A stretch of DNA of 64,000 nt, from NCBI GenBank assembly GCA_019419955.1, contig JAHZIB010000004.1:22531-86530 (forward strand). Reading direction: 5' to 3'. The stretch's first letter is position 1, and each line of letters opens with the position of its first letter. The notes under the pieces were generated by a model. The model worked only from the letters and a program-made list of their open reading frames with translations. It made no database searches and was not told the origin of the DNA. The stretch is from Clostridiales bacterium (GTDB lineage Bacteria > Bacillota > Clostridia > TANB77 > CAG-508). Position numbers and translations under genes: made by a program. Of this stretch, positions 62,883 to 64,000 are shown in pieces.

Positions 62883-63896
62883 ATGAAGAAATATATAGAT
62901 TTAAAAAACTGTAATGAATGTAGTATGATAAAAGAAGCTGGCAAAATTATTAAGTCAGGAGGTCTAGTGCTATTCCCTACAGAAACTGTATATGCTATAG
63001 GTGCGAATGGACTTGATGCAAATGCAGTAAAAAAAATATATCTTGCTAAAGAAAGAAAATTTAGTAATCCTATTAATTTACTTGTAAGTAATATGGAAAT
63101 GATTGAGAATGTGGCACAAAACATTTCAACATTGGAATACAGATTAATGGAGGCTTTTTTTCCAGGACCATTTACTATTATTTTGCAAAAGAGTTCAATT
63201 GTACCAGATATTGTAACTGCTAATAAACAATTTGTTGGTGTGCGTATGCCTAGTGGGATTATTGCAAATAAATTAATAGAATATGCTGGAGTTCCTATTG
63301 CAGCACCTAGTGCAAATATTTCCGGAAAAGTTAGTGGTACAAGCTTTGATGATATATTTGAAGATTTTAAAAATAAGGTAGACTGTGCAATTGATGGAGG
63401 AAAGAGTGAAATTGGTATTGAATCTACTATTGTCAAAGTAATAGATGGTATTCCTCATATTTTAAGACCAGGAAGTATAACTGTTGAGCAAATAAAAGAG
63501 TTTGCACAAGAGGTGATTAACGACTATGAGGATACTGGTTCATTAAATGTAAGTCATGCAGAACATTATGTGCCTAATAGTAAATGTGTTTTAGTATATA
63601 GCAATAATAACAAGAAAATGATAGAAAAAATTAAGGAGATTTCAAAACAATATGCCAGACCTTGTGTACTTTCTTCTCATGAAAACTTATTTCAGTACAA
63701 TGAAGTCTTGACGATTGACATGGGGTCGAAATACAATTTAGATGAAATTGCAAAAAATATTTTTACCTGTTTAAGAAAAGCAGACGCAATTGCACCAGAT
63801 ATTATAATTATAGAAGGTGTCGAAAAAAGAGGTATAGGGGTTGCTATTATGAATAGACTTTTGAAAGCTTGTAAAGATGATTATGTAGAAGTATAG
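62883..63896 (+). CDS. tsaC: Threonylcarbamoyl-AMP synthase (Sua5/TsaC)
   Basis: 337 residues, first step of t6A37 tRNA modification. YrdC domain (about 8-200): GGLVLFPTETVYAIGANG, KERKFSNPINLLV, VGVRMPSG, PIAAPSANISGKVSG, ILRPGSI. The linker carries HAEHYVPN and a Sua5-type C-terminal domain follows. AGGAAAGGA with 12-nt spacing precedes the ATG. Downstream to the window end (63897-64000) no gene is seen. Confidence 0.95.
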   Translation: MKKYIDLKNCNECSMIKEAGKIIKSGGLVLFPTETVYAIGANGLDANAVKKIYLAKERKFSNPINLLVSNMEMIENVAQNISTLEYRLMEAFFPGPFTIILQKSSIVPDIVTANKQFVGVRMPSGIIANKLIEYAGVPIAAPSANISGKVSGTSFDDIFEDFKNKVDCAIDGGKSEIGIESTIVKVIDGIPHILRPGSITVEQIKEFAQEVINDYEDTGSLNVSHAEHYVPNSKCVLVYSNNNKKMIEKIKEISKQYARPCVLSSHENLFQYNEVLTIDMGSKYNLDEIAKNIFTCLRKADAIAPDIIIIEGVEKRGIGVAIMNRLLKACKDDYVEV

Positions 63897-64000
63897 TTGT
63901 TGAATAAATGTCGATTAAAATATTAAGTAAAATTGAAAATAAAAATACAAATGGTAAAATTAAAATACCGGTTTTGAAAAATAAAAAAGACACATAATTA

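Overview
This is an AT-rich window from a spore-forming, anaerobic, low-GC Gram-positive, most likely an uncultured gut-type member of the Clostridia. Pointers are Spo0A (55645-56463), a SpoVB-type flippase, a clostridial DUF4364 protein, rubredoxin, rubrerythrin, FeoB/FeoA, a class D-like sortase with a cell-wall substrate and strong AGGAGG-type ribosome binding sites. No rRNA operon, prophage or CRISPR array is present. The only complete tRNA gene seen is tRNA-Leu(UAA).

Layout. 1-5.5 kb: the 5' part of a VirD4-like membrane ATPase gene, a SpoVB-like flippase, HU, a short rubredoxin and a two-gene operon with a transglutaminase-like protein. 5.6-7.5 kb: mobile-element debris (ISAs1-type transposase remnant, tnpV fragment, repA pseudogene) and a candidate type I toxin-antitoxin locus. 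7.6-14.9 kb: an accessory block with a zinc-ribbon/PD-(D/E)XK/NUMOD endonuclease, then a mobilizable element (TnpV, MobV relaxase, candidate oriT, large serine recombinase behind a leader-peptide attenuator). 15.0-23.14 kb: a second integrative mobilizable element in the 3' end of tRNA-Leu, bounded by 57-bp direct repeats. It has a RepA-type initiator with an internal palindromic cluster, a pMV158-like oriT, a MobV relaxase, excisionase and tyrosine integrase. Its cargo is a radical SAM/SPASM enzyme coupled to a small membrane protein, a YhcG-type nuclease and a DUF6076-like protein.

23.4-64 kb is mainly core chromosome: glmS, cysteine desulfurase, a split TSUP transporter, murI, an SSB-like protein, scpB, a compact proS, a J-domain protein, a diaminopentanoate-dehydrogenase-like enzyme, an ABC exporter, trmB, mscS, a two-component system, sortase plus thioester-type adhesin, a CNNM/CBS transporter, a WG-repeat protein, a methionine gamma-lyase-like protein, a BaiN-like flavoprotein, a YigZ protein, spo0A, a WxL protein, a DUF11 protein, rubrerythrin, feoB, feoA and tsaC.

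Two non-coding features stand out. One is a roughly 170-nt leader, nearly identical upstream of scpB and feoA and present as a decayed third copy at 46.2 kb; it can form two exclusive pairings, one of which hides the ribosome binding site, so it is a candidate cis-regulatory RNA family. The other is a MITE-like dispersed palindromic intergenic repeat, about 145 bp when complete, with copies at 0.85, 3.2, 36.3, 41.8 and 62.7 kb. Regulatory logic visible in the DNA includes tandem Spo0A-box-like sites before the sortase operon and sigma-K/sigma-E-like promoters before two signal-less surface-type proteins, suggesting a sporulation-linked surface programme. All functional statements are from reading the sequence; no searches or folding programs were run.
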